Made by a program: the position numbers and the translations under genes. 64,000 bases of DNA, from NCBI RefSeq assembly GCF_037138995.1, contig NZ_JBAXHI010000011.1:45697-109696 (forward strand), given 5' to 3'. Source of the stretch: Chlorohelix sp037138995 (GTDB lineage Bacteria > Chloroflexota > Chloroflexia > Chloroheliales > Chloroheliaceae). Shown in pieces: positions 42,048 to 50,642 of the stretch (its first letter is position 1; each line of letters opens with the position of its first letter). Under the pieces are notes generated by a model. The model was given only the letters and a program-made list of their open reading frames with translations. It was not told where the DNA came from and made no database searches.

Positions 42048-43378
42048 GCCGGAATCAAGCGGTACTGGAACCAATTGACCAACATAGAATAAAAATAAGA
42101 GGGGCTGCGCGGTTGCGAGGAGAGCTAACCGTACCGGGGGACAAATCCATCAGCCACCGTTCGGTAATTTTTAATGCTGTAGCAAGTGGCGAAGCTTTTA
42201 TCACCAACTTCCTGCCCGGTGAGGATTGCCTGAGCAGCATCGAATGTATGCGTGCAATGGGTGTTGAAATAGAGCTAGACGAAACAGCCCGCACCGTCCG
42301 AGTTAAAGGCAAAGGCATCAGGGGTTTGAGCGAGAGTGCCGAAGCGCTTAACGCAGGGAACAGTGGTACAACCACGCGCCTACTTACTGGCTTACTAGCG
42401 GGGCAAAGCTTCTACAGCGTGATAACTGGAGATAGTTCCTTGCGTAGTCGCCCGATGGCGCGAGTGATAAACCCATTGAAGCAAATGGGAGCGCAAATCT
42501 GGGGGCGCAAAGGTGATACCCTTGCTCCGCTCAGTATAAAAGGAACAACTCTTAAGGGTATAAATTATAGTTTGCCGGTAGCCAGCGCTCAGCTTAAAAG
42601 CGCGATTTTGCTGGCGGCGTTATATGCCGAGGGAGAAACCCATCTGAGCGGGTTAATTGACAGTCGTGACCATACCGAACGGATGCTCAAAGCGATGGGT
42701 GCGCCCTTACAGGTAAGTACAGGAGAATTGGTAATGAAAAGTCCTGCCGCCGAATTAACCGCGCAAAATGTAAGCGTTCCCGGTGACATCAGCAGCGCAG
42801 CTTTTTGGCTGGTAGCGGCAAGCGTTCACCCCGATGCCGACCTGACTCTTAGAAATGTTGGGGTCAATCCTACTCGAACCGGTATCCTTGATGCGTTGGA
42901 TGAGATGGGCGCAAACATTACCCTACTTAATGAGCGAGAAGTTGCCGGAGAACCAGTAGCCGACATCCGAGTCATATCGGCGGAACTGCGCGGCACCAAT
43001 GTAAGCGGCAACCTGATTCCCCGCTTAGTTGATGAGATTCCGGCGCTGGCAGTCGCTGCAATTCTAGCGCGTAGCAATACCCGTATCAGCGATGCCGCAG
43101 AGCTTAGAGTAAAAGAGACCGACCGAATTGCTACTATTTGCAGCGAACTGGCACAGTTAGGAGCTAATCTTGAAGCCCACCCGGATGGTATGACCATTAA
43201 AGCGGGGGCAAAGTTGCGAGGCGCAACCGTACAGAGTTATGGAGACCACCGGATGGCGATGTCGCTGGCAATTGCCGGACTTTTACTCCCGGAAGGAGAG
43301 GAGCTAGAAATAGCTGATTACCGATGCGCCGATGTATCTTACCCGGGTTTTTGGGACGATTTGAGAAAAATAAACTAA
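42044..43378 (+). CDS. aroA: 3-phosphoshikimate 1-carboxyvinyltransferase (EPSP synthase)
   Basis: The sixth step of the shikimate pathway. The 444 aa contain GDKSISHRSVIFNAVASGE near residue 32, NAGNSGTTTRLLTGLLAGQ around 105, DSSLRSRPMARVINPLKQMG, and the C-terminal RVKETDRIATICSELAQLGA, followed by GDHRMAMSLAIAGLL. It has NAGNSGTTTRLL where class I has NAGTAMRPL, so it resembles class II enzymes. An A residue at the inhibitor-sensitive position is not assessed. GAGGAG precedes the ATG, which overlaps the kinase stop. The short N-terminal extension before the core is usual. Confidence 0.95.
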   Translation: MSRNQAVLEPIDQHRIKIRGAARLRGELTVPGDKSISHRSVIFNAVASGEAFITNFLPGEDCLSSIECMRAMGVEIELDETARTVRVKGKGIRGLSESAEALNAGNSGTTTRLLTGLLAGQSFYSVITGDSSLRSRPMARVINPLKQMGAQIWGRKGDTLAPLSIKGTTLKGINYSLPVASAQLKSAILLAALYAEGETHLSGLIDSRDHTERMLKAMGAPLQVSTGELVMKSPAAELTAQNVSVPGDISSAAFWLVAASVHPDADLTLRNVGVNPTRTGILDALDEMGANITLLNEREVAGEPVADIRVISAELRGTNVSGNLIPRLVDEIPALAVAAILARSNTRISDAAELRVKETDRIATICSELAQLGANLEAHPDGMTIKAGAKLRGATVQSYGDHRMAMSLAIAGLLLPEGEELEIADYRCADVSYPGFWDDLRKIN

Positions 43379-43439
43379 TGGGGAAATTTATCAAGAAAAG
43401 TCTTGAAAATTTATTTTCTATAAGGTAGAATCCTTTTAA

Positions 43440-44429
43440 ATGAATTCCAATTCTATTTGGATGGAAAGTTCCGAATTGCTATATATAAATATAGCCAAAA
43501 GTTGGGATAACCAGATGAGACTCAAAGTTGGGCAATTAGATCTGGGAGAGATGCTACGCGATGTTTCTAGGCAAGCAACGGTAATTAACCCACGAGGGCG
43601 CATCAAGGTTAGAGGCTTGAACGGGGCTATAATAAGAGGCGATAGAGTTTGCCTTGAAAACGCTTTGCTCCGGTTAATTGAAATAAGCGCATCTTACTCA
43701 CCCGAAAAATATGAGTTAGCCTTAAATCTGTCGCTTGTTGACGAGGGGTTAGTGGTGGAAATTTGCAATCCCACTCTCAGGCTGTCAAAGGAGCAACAGC
43801 GAAACCTTCAGGAAGCCTTTTATTTTTACCAACCCACCAACAAATACACCGGCAATTTTGCCATCATTCGGAATGCAATCGAAGAACATGGTGGCAAAAT
43901 TTGGGTTAGCAGCGCTGACAAAAATTTCTCTATATTTTTCAGCCTACCTTTTCGAGAAATGGCAACACCTTTAGCCGAATTCGGAGAGGATCATACACCC
44001 TATAAACTTCCTCCTTCGGTTGCTTTAGACTTTGAATTGAAACGTTCTTCGATATTGCTTATCGGCGATAATCGAGATTTACTTTCACTGCTAAAAGTCT
44101 CTTTAAACGAGTCGGGCTGGCGCGTTAACATTGCACGCAACGGGGCTGAAGCAGTAGAAACCATAGCAAAACAGCGTCCCGATTTAATACTGCTAGATTG
44201 GAAGACAACCAATCGCGATACACCCAAAATCCTTGAGCGGTTGAGGACTTACCTGAATATTCGACCCGGACAACTGATAAATCCTCCGGTAGTATTGATG
44301 TCTTCCGATAGTCTCTCCTCAATGGATTGGGCAAAGATTAAAGATATGGGAATAGCCGGGTTCTTGAATAAACCGCTGGACTTTGAAGAAGTCAAACGAG
44401 TGCTGGCGAATATTTGGAATAATAATTAA
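43440..44429 (+). CDS. Kinase-like HATPase domain fused to a receiver domain, both degraded
   Basis: A 329-aa protein with an N-terminal GHKL ATPase-like part (about 30-180) and a C-terminal receiver domain (about 200-325), without membrane segments or a DHp domain. In the ATPase part the N-box, normally NxxxNAxKY, reads ENALLRLIEISASYSPE, and the G boxes are poor (YTGNFAIIRNAIEEHGGKIW keeps the last). The receiver has the acceptor Asp in DLILLDWK and a C-terminal Lys in LNKPLDFEEV, but the early acidic pair is reduced to GDN. Likely a scaffold or phospho-independent switch. Upstream DNA lacks a clear promoter; AAGG precedes the ATG. Confidence 0.75.
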   Translation: MNSNSIWMESSELLYINIAKSWDNQMRLKVGQLDLGEMLRDVSRQATVINPRGRIKVRGLNGAIIRGDRVCLENALLRLIEISASYSPEKYELALNLSLVDEGLVVEICNPTLRLSKEQQRNLQEAFYFYQPTNKYTGNFAIIRNAIEEHGGKIWVSSADKNFSIFFSLPFREMATPLAEFGEDHTPYKLPPSVALDFELKRSSILLIGDNRDLLSLLKVSLNESGWRVNIARNGAEAVETIAKQRPDLILLDWKTTNRDTPKILERLRTYLNIRPGQLINPPVVLMSSDSLSSMDWAKIKDMGIAGFLNKPLDFEEVKRVLANIWNNN

Positions 44430-44433
44430 AGAA

Positions 44434-44477
44434 AGCCCTCGTCTTTAGATTAGACAAGGACTTGTTATTGAGGGGCT
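44434..44477. other. Possible three-way-junction structure between convergent genes
   Basis: Outer arms AGCCCTC (44434-44440) and GAGGGGCT (44470-44477) can pair with one bulge. Inside, GTCT/AGAC and ACAA/TTGT can form two small hairpins. It sits exactly between two convergent stop codons and may serve as a shared 3'-end structure. No U-tract on either side. Confidence 0.35.
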
Positions 44478-45750
44478 AATTGCTAATTTGTACGCTTCCT
44501 AGGTTGCTACCTGCTTGTATCATTGCCCCACCCGCGCCAATTATTCCCCTGAAGTTATTTTTGTTTTGCATGTAAACATTGCTAATCGGTAAACCTACCG
44601 AAACAGTGCCTACATTACTGCTTGCTTCCAATGCAAAAGATGAGCCGGGCGCAATCCGCAACTGCACGCTGCCAAGGTTGCTGTGCGCTTCACTATTAAT
44701 CGTGGGCGTGCTGCCCTGATAAAAAACTGAACCGGCATCGGTGGTAAGTTGGAAACCGGGGGCAGTAACATTATTAGCATATACCCGCCCTACATTGGTA
44801 CGTAGCTCTATTACTCCATCGGAGTTGAGGTCGTACACTTCTACACTTCCAGCATTTGTTCGAGCTTTATATATTCCGCAATTCACCCCACGCGCCCTAA
44901 CATTTCCCGCGCTCGACTCAAGGTAAAGCATCTCTGCGCCGCCGCCGGTCAATTCAACTTTGCCCAGATTGGTTGTAGCATGTACCTGACCTGCTGCGAT
45001 TTGTTGTAGAGTAATACTACCACTCTGACTAGTTACATTAAGGTTCTTGCCTGAACTGAAATTCTCTACATAAAGATTGCCGAGATTTGAACGGGCAGAT
45101 AACTCAGCTTGTATATTCCGTAAGCTCAGTTCACCGCTTTGTACATTATAAACACCCGGTATATTTTCTGGGACAGTTATTTCCAAATCAACTCTACTTA
45201 CCTGACCAAGCGCGACATTTATTTTTTCTCTGGTTCCAGCGTATATTCGCAAAATACCGTTTTCTTGCATTCCACTAACTTGCAAATTTTCAAATTCGCT
45301 TCGTCCTTGCAAGGGGTCTTTAATCCACACCCGTTTGTAACCATTGACGGTTATTTTTTCCAAACCGGGCTTGCCTATAACTTTTACATTTCCTACTTGT
45401 ACATCTAACTGAATACTGTTCAGTTGGCTGTTTACTTCAAATTCTAAATTCACCGCTTCGGTTTGCTCCATGCCACCCCAATTAAACTTAACTCCCGGTA
45501 TTGTGACTTGCATGGTATTTCCTTGTACACCTCGTTGCCTGTAAGGACGCTGGTACGTCCTGTTATAATTATTTGAATTGAAAATGCCTGATTTTATGCC
45601 CCAATATCCCAATCCTCCCAGAATTGCAATATTAGACACGAAATTTAACAGAGTTAGCCAGTGACCCGTGATTATTAACAGGATTGCGGCGATTCCGATT
45701 TCCATTGCCAGCGCAACCACCAGCCATTTAATGGTCATTTTCGGGTTCAT
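44476..45750 (-). CDS. DUF4097-family beta-repeat membrane protein
   Basis: A 424-aa protein with two N-terminal membrane helices (VVALAMEIGIAAILLIITG and FVSNIAILGGLGYWGIKSG) and a long C-terminal part built of short beta repeats. Recurrent units such as LGNLYVENFSSG, NLGKVELTGGG, NAGSVEVYDLNS, NVGRVYANNVTA and NLGSVQLRIAPG are typical of the DUF4097 'putative adhesin' family, a beta-helix-like stack. Members often accompany envelope stress or cell-wall genes, but function is not known. It is 30 bp from a second DUF4097 gene in the same direction. AGAGG lies upstream of the ATG at 45750. Confidence 0.85.
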   Translation of the reverse strand: MNPKMTIKWLVVALAMEIGIAAILLIITGHWLTLLNFVSNIAILGGLGYWGIKSGIFNSNNYNRTYQRPYRQRGVQGNTMQVTIPGVKFNWGGMEQTEAVNLEFEVNSQLNSIQLDVQVGNVKVIGKPGLEKITVNGYKRVWIKDPLQGRSEFENLQVSGMQENGILRIYAGTREKINVALGQVSRVDLEITVPENIPGVYNVQSGELSLRNIQAELSARSNLGNLYVENFSSGKNLNVTSQSGSITLQQIAAGQVHATTNLGKVELTGGGAEMLYLESSAGNVRARGVNCGIYKARTNAGSVEVYDLNSDGVIELRTNVGRVYANNVTAPGFQLTTDAGSVFYQGSTPTINSEAHSNLGSVQLRIAPGSSFALEASSNVGTVSVGLPISNVYMQNKNNFRGIIGAGGAMIQAGSNLGSVQISN

Positions 45751-45780
45751 GGTCTGTAACCTCTGGCTATTATGCTTGTG

Positions 45781-46716
45781 TTACTCGACAGTAACACTGC
45801 CATTGTTGGTTTTAATTTTGATGTTTGGCGCATTGTTATTTGAAAAAAGTGTTTTGTTATTGTTCTCGCGCCGCACAGTTAAGCCCGCTACATTAAAGTT
45901 AATGCTGCCATTATCGGTTCGGATTTCATAGCTGGCTTTGTCGGAAGTGCCTTTGAAGCTAAATCGAACCGAACCGTTGCTACTTTGTACACTACCACTG
46001 TTATTCTGGTTTAGAGTGCCGGAAAGGCTTATAGACCCATTATCGCTAGTAACCTGTTCAATACCTAAAGCACTGTTGATTGCATCTATTCTGCCATTAT
46101 TGGTTTGAGCCGAAAGAGTAGCAGTTACTCCATCCAGATTTATTGAGCCATTACTACTGGTAAGCTCTAGCCTTTGAGCTATCACATTCCTAACAGTGAT
46201 ACGACCATTGTCGGTTTCTAGAACTTGATTCCCATTCGCGGTATTGAAATTAGTTACCGTTATAGCACCATTAGTCGCTTTTATTCGATTTAGCAGATTT
46301 GAGGGCGCAGTAATAGCCAAATCCACCCGATTTCCGCCAAAACTAAGACCAACGGTAAAGGAAGAATCGGTATTAGCCCGAATTACCAGATTATTACCCT
46401 CAAGCTTGGCGCTATAAGAGATAAGGTCAAACGCATCTTCACCTAGACTACGGGTAACTTTTGTCGCATGTACTGTTACCTGAGTAGCAGTAGCATCTCC
46501 TGTTACTTGAACAGCGCCATTGCCACTCTGAATGTCCAGCGTAGCGCCGGAGTTAACGTTAAAGGTTTCATCCGGTAAAATCAGCCGTCTTTCGTCACCA
46601 ATATCAAGGGTAATTAGCCCTCTGAAGCCGCCCGGTGCATACATCACGATTGCAACTGCACCGGAGATTTCGGCTACCAGAAAGAGTAATAATATTGGAA
46701 CTACTACCCGTTGCAT
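45781..46716 (-). CDS. DUF4097-family beta-repeat protein (second copy)
   Basis: This 311-aa paralogue begins with a hydrophobic signal or anchor (VVVPILLLFLVAEISGAVAI) and continues into Asn/Gly/Ser-rich beta repeats: TNGAITVTNF, DNGRITVRNV, SNGSINLDGV, NNGRIDAINS, DNGSISLSG. Each repeat has an NG turn, which gives the periodic look of the sequence. The ATG at 46716 is used because GGGAGGT lies just upstream; a frame-open start at 46770 lacks one. It and the downstream DUF4097 gene form a pair. A terminator separates it from serA. Confidence 0.85.
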   Translation of the reverse strand: MQRVVVPILLLFLVAEISGAVAIVMYAPGGFRGLITLDIGDERRLILPDETFNVNSGATLDIQSGNGAVQVTGDATATQVTVHATKVTRSLGEDAFDLISYSAKLEGNNLVIRANTDSSFTVGLSFGGNRVDLAITAPSNLLNRIKATNGAITVTNFNTANGNQVLETDNGRITVRNVIAQRLELTSSNGSINLDGVTATLSAQTNNGRIDAINSALGIEQVTSDNGSISLSGTLNQNNSGSVQSSNGSVRFSFKGTSDKASYEIRTDNGSINFNVAGLTVRRENNNKTLFSNNNAPNIKIKTNNGSVTVE

Positions 46717-46793
46717 ACTACCTCCCTTTCGGTTCAAAATCAGTTCTTCCGTTACTGTTTTATTTGACACCTTATAGCAATTGATTGTTTCAA

Positions 46794-46820
46794 TAAAAAA
46801 ACCCTCCCTTGAAAGGAGGG
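46794..46820 (-). terminator. Intrinsic terminator of serA
   Basis: CCCTCC and GGAGGG arms (within 46802-46820) form the hairpin, followed on the minus strand by seven to eight T. It lies 16 bp past the serA stop. Confidence 0.9.
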
Positions 46821-46836
46821 CTTCTCTGGTTTACTT

Positions 46837-48438
46837 TTATCCCAAATCTACAAAGCGTAGGTTTTGCATTCCATCCACTTTGCTGAGAGATTCAACTACC
46901 TCTGCCGGAACAAGGTCATCTATACTCAAAATCATAACGGCTTCACCGGAACGAGAACGCCGCCCCACATCCATAGAGGCGATATTAATATTATACTCTC
47001 CCAGCAGTGTGCCAACTTTGCCGATAATACCGGGACGGTCGTTGTGACGGCTCACCAACAAATAGCCAAGTGGCGCAACCTCTAATGGAAAGCCGTTTAT
47101 ACGCACAATGCGCGGTTCTCCGTTTATCACTGCCCCCTCAAAATTGTTAGCGATACCGTTACCATCACTTTGCACTTTAAGGCTAATAGTTCGCCCGCTA
47201 TACTGCCCTTCAAGCTCGGTGCAACTGTCTAGAATCTCCAATCCCCGCCGTTCTGCTACATAACCGGCATTTACCAGATTGAGAGGCTCATCGCTTTTTT
47301 CATCTTTTAACAAGCCCATTAAAGTAGCCGCCGTGAGTAACCGTGCATTATTTGGGCTTTTCTCCCCATGCACCGTAATTTCCAGTTTACGCAATATTCC
47401 ATCTGAAAGCGCGGTGGCAAGTCTGCCCAATTTCTCTGCCAAAAGCATATAAGGGCGCAATTCCGAGAGAGTTTCCTTACTCATTCCGGGCAAATTTACC
47501 GCATTCGGCACCAACTCTCCATTAAGAGCGGCTATCACCGACTCTGCCGCATCTACCGCTACTTTGATTTGGGCTTCTTCGCTACTCGCGCCCAGGTGTG
47601 GCGTAACTATCACATTATCAAGGCGTGACAACTTATAGTCCGCTGGGGGCGGCTCTTGCTCGAACACATCCAGACCTGCTGCCGCTACTTTGCCGCTTGT
47701 CAAAGCCTCATACAAAGCATCCTCATCAATGATGCCGCCGCGTGCCGCATTAATTATACGAACGCCATCTTTCATTTTCGCAAAGGCTTCTGTACCAATC
47801 ATATGATGGGTTTCAGGGGTTAGCGGGGTATGTACCGTTATGTAGTCTGAGCGGCTATATATTTCCTCCAGCGAAACCATCTCTATACCGAGTTTTTCGG
47901 CATAGGCGGGCAAAACAAAGGGGTCAAAACTAAGAGGCTTCATGCCAAAAGCGATAGCACGCCGCGCAATTTCTGTGCCGATTCTCCCTAACCCAACGAT
48001 ACCAAGCGTTTTTCCCATCAATTCCACGCCAACAAATTGTTTGCGTTCCCATTTTCCACCTTTTAGGGTGTTATTTGCCAACGCCAGTTTGCGGGAAATT
48101 GCCAGCATCAGAGCGAAAGCTAACTCAGCCGCAGCAATTGTATTGCCACTTGGCGTATTAACTACAATCACGCCCCGTTCGGTAGCTATTTCTACATTTA
48201 CATTATCTATGCCCACTCCGGCACGCGCTACAACTTTCAAACGAGTAGCAGCTTTTAAAACTTCGGCGGTCACTTTGGTTTCACTTCTCACCACCAAACC
48301 GTCATACTGTGAGATGATTTTCAACAGTTCTTCCTTGGGCAATCCAGTTTTTACATCCACCTGAATATTCCCCGCTTCCGCCTGAAGTCGGGTAATACCT
48401 TCCTTGGCGATAGGGTCGCTTACCAGTACCTTAAACAT
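46837..48438 (-). CDS. serA: D-3-phosphoglycerate dehydrogenase
   Basis: The first step of serine biosynthesis. The 534 aa form the long type: substrate and NAD domains with ARAGVGIDNV, GLGRIGTEIARRAIAFGM and HTPLTPETHHMI, then NAARGGIIDEDALYEAL and TPHLGASSEEAQ carrying the catalytic Arg/Glu/His set. An intervening (ASB) domain and a C-terminal ACT domain follow, with DRPGIIGKVGTLLGEYNINI, a likely site of serine feedback. The ATG at 48438 is chosen because AGAGGAG precedes it; the frame is open to 48483. It is downstream of three small genes at 48473-49171 and may share their transcript. Confidence 0.96.
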   Translation of the reverse strand: MFKVLVSDPIAKEGITRLQAEAGNIQVDVKTGLPKEELLKIISQYDGLVVRSETKVTAEVLKAATRLKVVARAGVGIDNVNVEIATERGVIVVNTPSGNTIAAAELAFALMLAISRKLALANNTLKGGKWERKQFVGVELMGKTLGIVGLGRIGTEIARRAIAFGMKPLSFDPFVLPAYAEKLGIEMVSLEEIYSRSDYITVHTPLTPETHHMIGTEAFAKMKDGVRIINAARGGIIDEDALYEALTSGKVAAAGLDVFEQEPPPADYKLSRLDNVIVTPHLGASSEEAQIKVAVDAAESVIAALNGELVPNAVNLPGMSKETLSELRPYMLLAEKLGRLATALSDGILRKLEITVHGEKSPNNARLLTAATLMGLLKDEKSDEPLNLVNAGYVAERRGLEILDSCTELEGQYSGRTISLKVQSDGNGIANNFEGAVINGEPRIVRINGFPLEVAPLGYLLVSRHNDRPGIIGKVGTLLGEYNINIASMDVGRRSRSGEAVMILSIDDLVPAEVVESLSKVDGMQNLRFVDLG

Positions 48439-48472
48439 TAGCCAATTCTCCTCTAAAAAGTGCGGGTGCGGT

Positions 48473-48634
48473 TTAATCCTCAAGCCCTCGAACCCGCTTG
48501 TAAAATTTTAGTTGCGCCCGGTTAGCTGGGAAAAGCCCGGCACGCCAGTACACATAGCAAAGATAGGCTGCGCCCAGTGGAAATCCCGCTAGGAAACCGT
48601 GTACGTAAGCCTTAAATAAGCGTTTCCATCTCAT
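48473..48634 (-). CDS. Small protein (53 aa), third gene of a small-protein operon
   Basis: A short frame beginning MRWKRLFKAYVHGFLAGFPL and ending KRVRGLED. It has one hydrophobic stretch (about residues 12-30) flanked by basic residues, so a single-span protein with a positive cytoplasmic end is likely. It is supported by a 4-bp ATGA overlap with the stop of the preceding gene, a pattern of translational coupling. It precedes serA by 34 bp. No family recognised. Confidence 0.55.
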   Translation of the reverse strand: MRWKRLFKAYVHGFLAGFPLGAAYLCYVYWRAGLFPANRAQLKFYKRVRGLED

Positions 48635-48837
48635 CTTACTGACCGGATTCTCACATCGCTATGGGGCCATAATCCTAAACGGCGAAAAAGCAAGGCTGCC
48701 AGCGCCGCCCCTGTCACAAACCCAAGCGCCCCACCCCAGAAAGAAGTAAAACGCCTTGCTATATCCCGATGTTTTACTGCTGCAATTTCTGTCAATACAA
48801 TACTCTGCTCTCTTGAACTTAAACGATAGAATAGCAC
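48631..48837 (-). CDS. Small membrane protein (68 aa), second gene of a small-protein operon
   Basis: A GTG-started frame with an N-terminal basic/polar helix (SSREQSIVLTEIAAVKHRDI) and one membrane helix (WGGALGFVTGAALAALLF) followed by a basic tail. It begins 25 bp after the stop of the 102-aa gene and overlaps the next by 4 bp. Its frame is favoured over a second frame at 48659-48856, which lacks a plausible membrane pattern. Function unknown. Confidence 0.55.
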   Translation of the reverse strand: MLFYRLSSREQSIVLTEIAAVKHRDIARRFTSFWGGALGFVTGAALAALLFRRLGLWPHSDVRIRSVR

Positions 48838-48862
48838 ATCCCAAACTTCCGGGCAAAATCAG

Positions 48863-49171
48863 CTAAGAGGGATAATGGTCGTAGTAAAAGGTATCCAGCA
48901 ACGTCTTACCAATAAAAACAATGGTAACGAAAACAACCAATGGGTTTTTCCAGCTATAGAATGGTAACGAAATTGAGTCGGGCAAGAGCAGAAGAATATA
49001 AGCTACCACTCCGGCTATCACAATCCTGAATAAAACGCCCAGAATCCGTCTGCCGATTCTCACCGTCTGATGTGAGCGAAAACTTGTAACCGATTCGGCT
49101 TCAATCACTAACTCATCAGATACGGAATGCCATTCGCTTGGCAAGTTTTCATCAAATTTATCCAGACTCAT
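48863..49171 (-). CDS. Small membrane protein (102 aa), first gene of a small-protein operon
   Basis: A soluble acidic N-terminus (MSLDKFDENLPSEWHSVSDE) is followed by two hydrophobic helices (VLFRIVIAGVVAYILLLLP and PLVVFVTIVFIGKTLLDTF). AAGGTG lies ahead of the ATG at 49171 and a TATAAT-type box is present upstream on the minus strand. Three small genes and serA follow on the same strand. The protein is not recognised; the layout suggests membrane association. Confidence 0.65.
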   Translation of the reverse strand: MSLDKFDENLPSEWHSVSDELVIEAESVTSFRSHQTVRIGRRILGVLFRIVIAGVVAYILLLLPDSISLPFYSWKNPLVVFVTIVFIGKTLLDTFYYDHYPS

Positions 49172-49441
49172 GATATTTCACCTTAGCAATTATTAAATAG
49201 AATATCATTATACAGCCTTACGCAAAATAGCTTCCGCCGCTACCTATAATGCTACTTATATTTATTTTATTCTGGTAAATTAGTAGAATTGAACCAAGTA
49301 GTACAGACTTGGTGTTGCGTAAACTACACTTAATAAGATTTTGGAATGATAATATATTGCCTTAAGAACATAACAAAGGAAATATTGCAGTCTTTAACAC
49401 CCCTATTTTGGTGTGTTTTGGTAGTGAGGAGCTAAACTTAT

Positions 49442-50455
49442 ATGGATGAATCATCTCTTTTTGACGCTAACCAAAAGGTTTATGATATGGTCTTCAAAAG
49501 CACTGTGGACTTTTTTTGTCTCAAAGGTGCTTTAGACCTCAATTTATTTGATACCCTTTCAAACGAACCAATGTGTATTGAAGACCTAGCAAAAGCTACT
49601 AAGTCATTGCCGATTCGCTTGAACAAATTTCTAATGGCTCTGGATCAAATCGGGTTAATTGAACAAAAAGATGGAAAATGGGGATTAACTCCCTTCTCTG
49701 TACAGTTCTTCACTGCTCCAGAACAGCACCGGAACCTGACATTTGTGCCATTTATGGATTATCTCGGCAAAATGATTGAGCCGTATTATCTGAATATGGC
49801 GGATGTAGTACGAGGAGAGCGTAATTTTACCAGCTTCACACCTTATCCGCCTCGCACTAGAGATGACAGTGATTTCTATGAAACCCTGCATCGCAGCAAT
49901 ACTTTCTATCCTACCAAGCTATTAGTGGAGCGGGGTGACTTAGCGGGAGTAACGCATCTGGTAGATATGGGTGGCGGTATCGGCGATATTGCTATGGCGC
50001 TTTGCCGAGCAAATCCCAATCTCACCGTAACCCTTATAAACCTGCCGAGCGCAATTGATTTGGTCAAAGAAAATGTGGCAGAAAAAGGGTTTTCAGATCG
50101 GATTACTCCGGTAGCAATTGATATGTACCGCGAACCACTCCCCAAGTGCGATGCAGTATTGATAAGTCGGATTCTCTATCCTTTTGGTGAAGAATTCAGC
50201 CAAATGCTGTGCCAGAAAGCCTATGATACGCTAGAACCGGGTGGACGTTTCCTGCTACTCGATATGAACATTAGCGACGACCATAGCCCTAATTACGATT
50301 ATCTAACTCACTACTTGAGTTCGGTTGGTACTGATTTCGTTCAGATGGTATTCAAGCATCACAACACTTATCAAAAAATAATGAGCGAAATAGGTTTCAA
50401 GAATATAAGGTTTGACGATGCGTGGGATAATATTCTATTCCAAGCAGTAAAATAG
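49442..50455 (+). CDS. bchU: Bacteriochlorophyllide C-20 methyltransferase BchU
   Basis: An SAM-dependent methyltransferase that methylates C-20 of the chlorin ring, converting the BChl d-type to BChl c precursors for chlorosomes. The 337 aa match the length of Chlorobaculum tepidum BchU (338). Diagnostic parts are VDFFCLKGALDLNLFDTL, PYPPRTRDDSDFYETLHRSN, the SAM site VDMGGGIGDIAMAL (174-187), INLPSAIDLVKENVAEKGF and RILYPFGEEFSQMLCQKAYD. GAGGAG precedes the ATG, and a terminator follows, so it is monocistronic and not in a bch cluster. A weak hairpin ACACC/GGTGT lies in its leader. Confidence 0.92.
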   Translation: MDESSLFDANQKVYDMVFKSTVDFFCLKGALDLNLFDTLSNEPMCIEDLAKATKSLPIRLNKFLMALDQIGLIEQKDGKWGLTPFSVQFFTAPEQHRNLTFVPFMDYLGKMIEPYYLNMADVVRGERNFTSFTPYPPRTRDDSDFYETLHRSNTFYPTKLLVERGDLAGVTHLVDMGGGIGDIAMALCRANPNLTVTLINLPSAIDLVKENVAEKGFSDRITPVAIDMYREPLPKCDAVLISRILYPFGEEFSQMLCQKAYDTLEPGGRFLLLDMNISDDHSPNYDYLTHYLSSVGTDFVQMVFKHHNTYQKIMSEIGFKNIRFDDAWDNILFQAVK

Positions 50456-50469
50456 TTTTATAAACCGAT

Positions 50470-50504
50470 ACCATCGCCCTGAATCAAAAAGGCGATGGTT
50501 TTTT
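50470..50504 (+). terminator. Intrinsic terminator of bchU
   Basis: ACCATCGCC (50470-50478) pairs with GGCGATGGT (50491-50499), followed by TTTTTT. It begins 15 bp after the stop. Confidence 0.9.
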
Positions 50505-50642
50505 CTTGCCAATTTTGTAGTATTCTGCGTTTCTTAGAGCGACACGGTAGTAGAAAACCAACCAACGCCAGCGCAACATACAAGAATCCGATGCTAGATA
50601 TATGAGCTTTAAAGCTTAACCGTATTTATTAGGACTACAACC

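Noticed and set aside
48659..48856. Alternative small frame overlapping the 68-aa gene
   Set aside because: Its composition is not membrane-like and it lacks coupling to its neighbours; the other frame fits the operon pattern.
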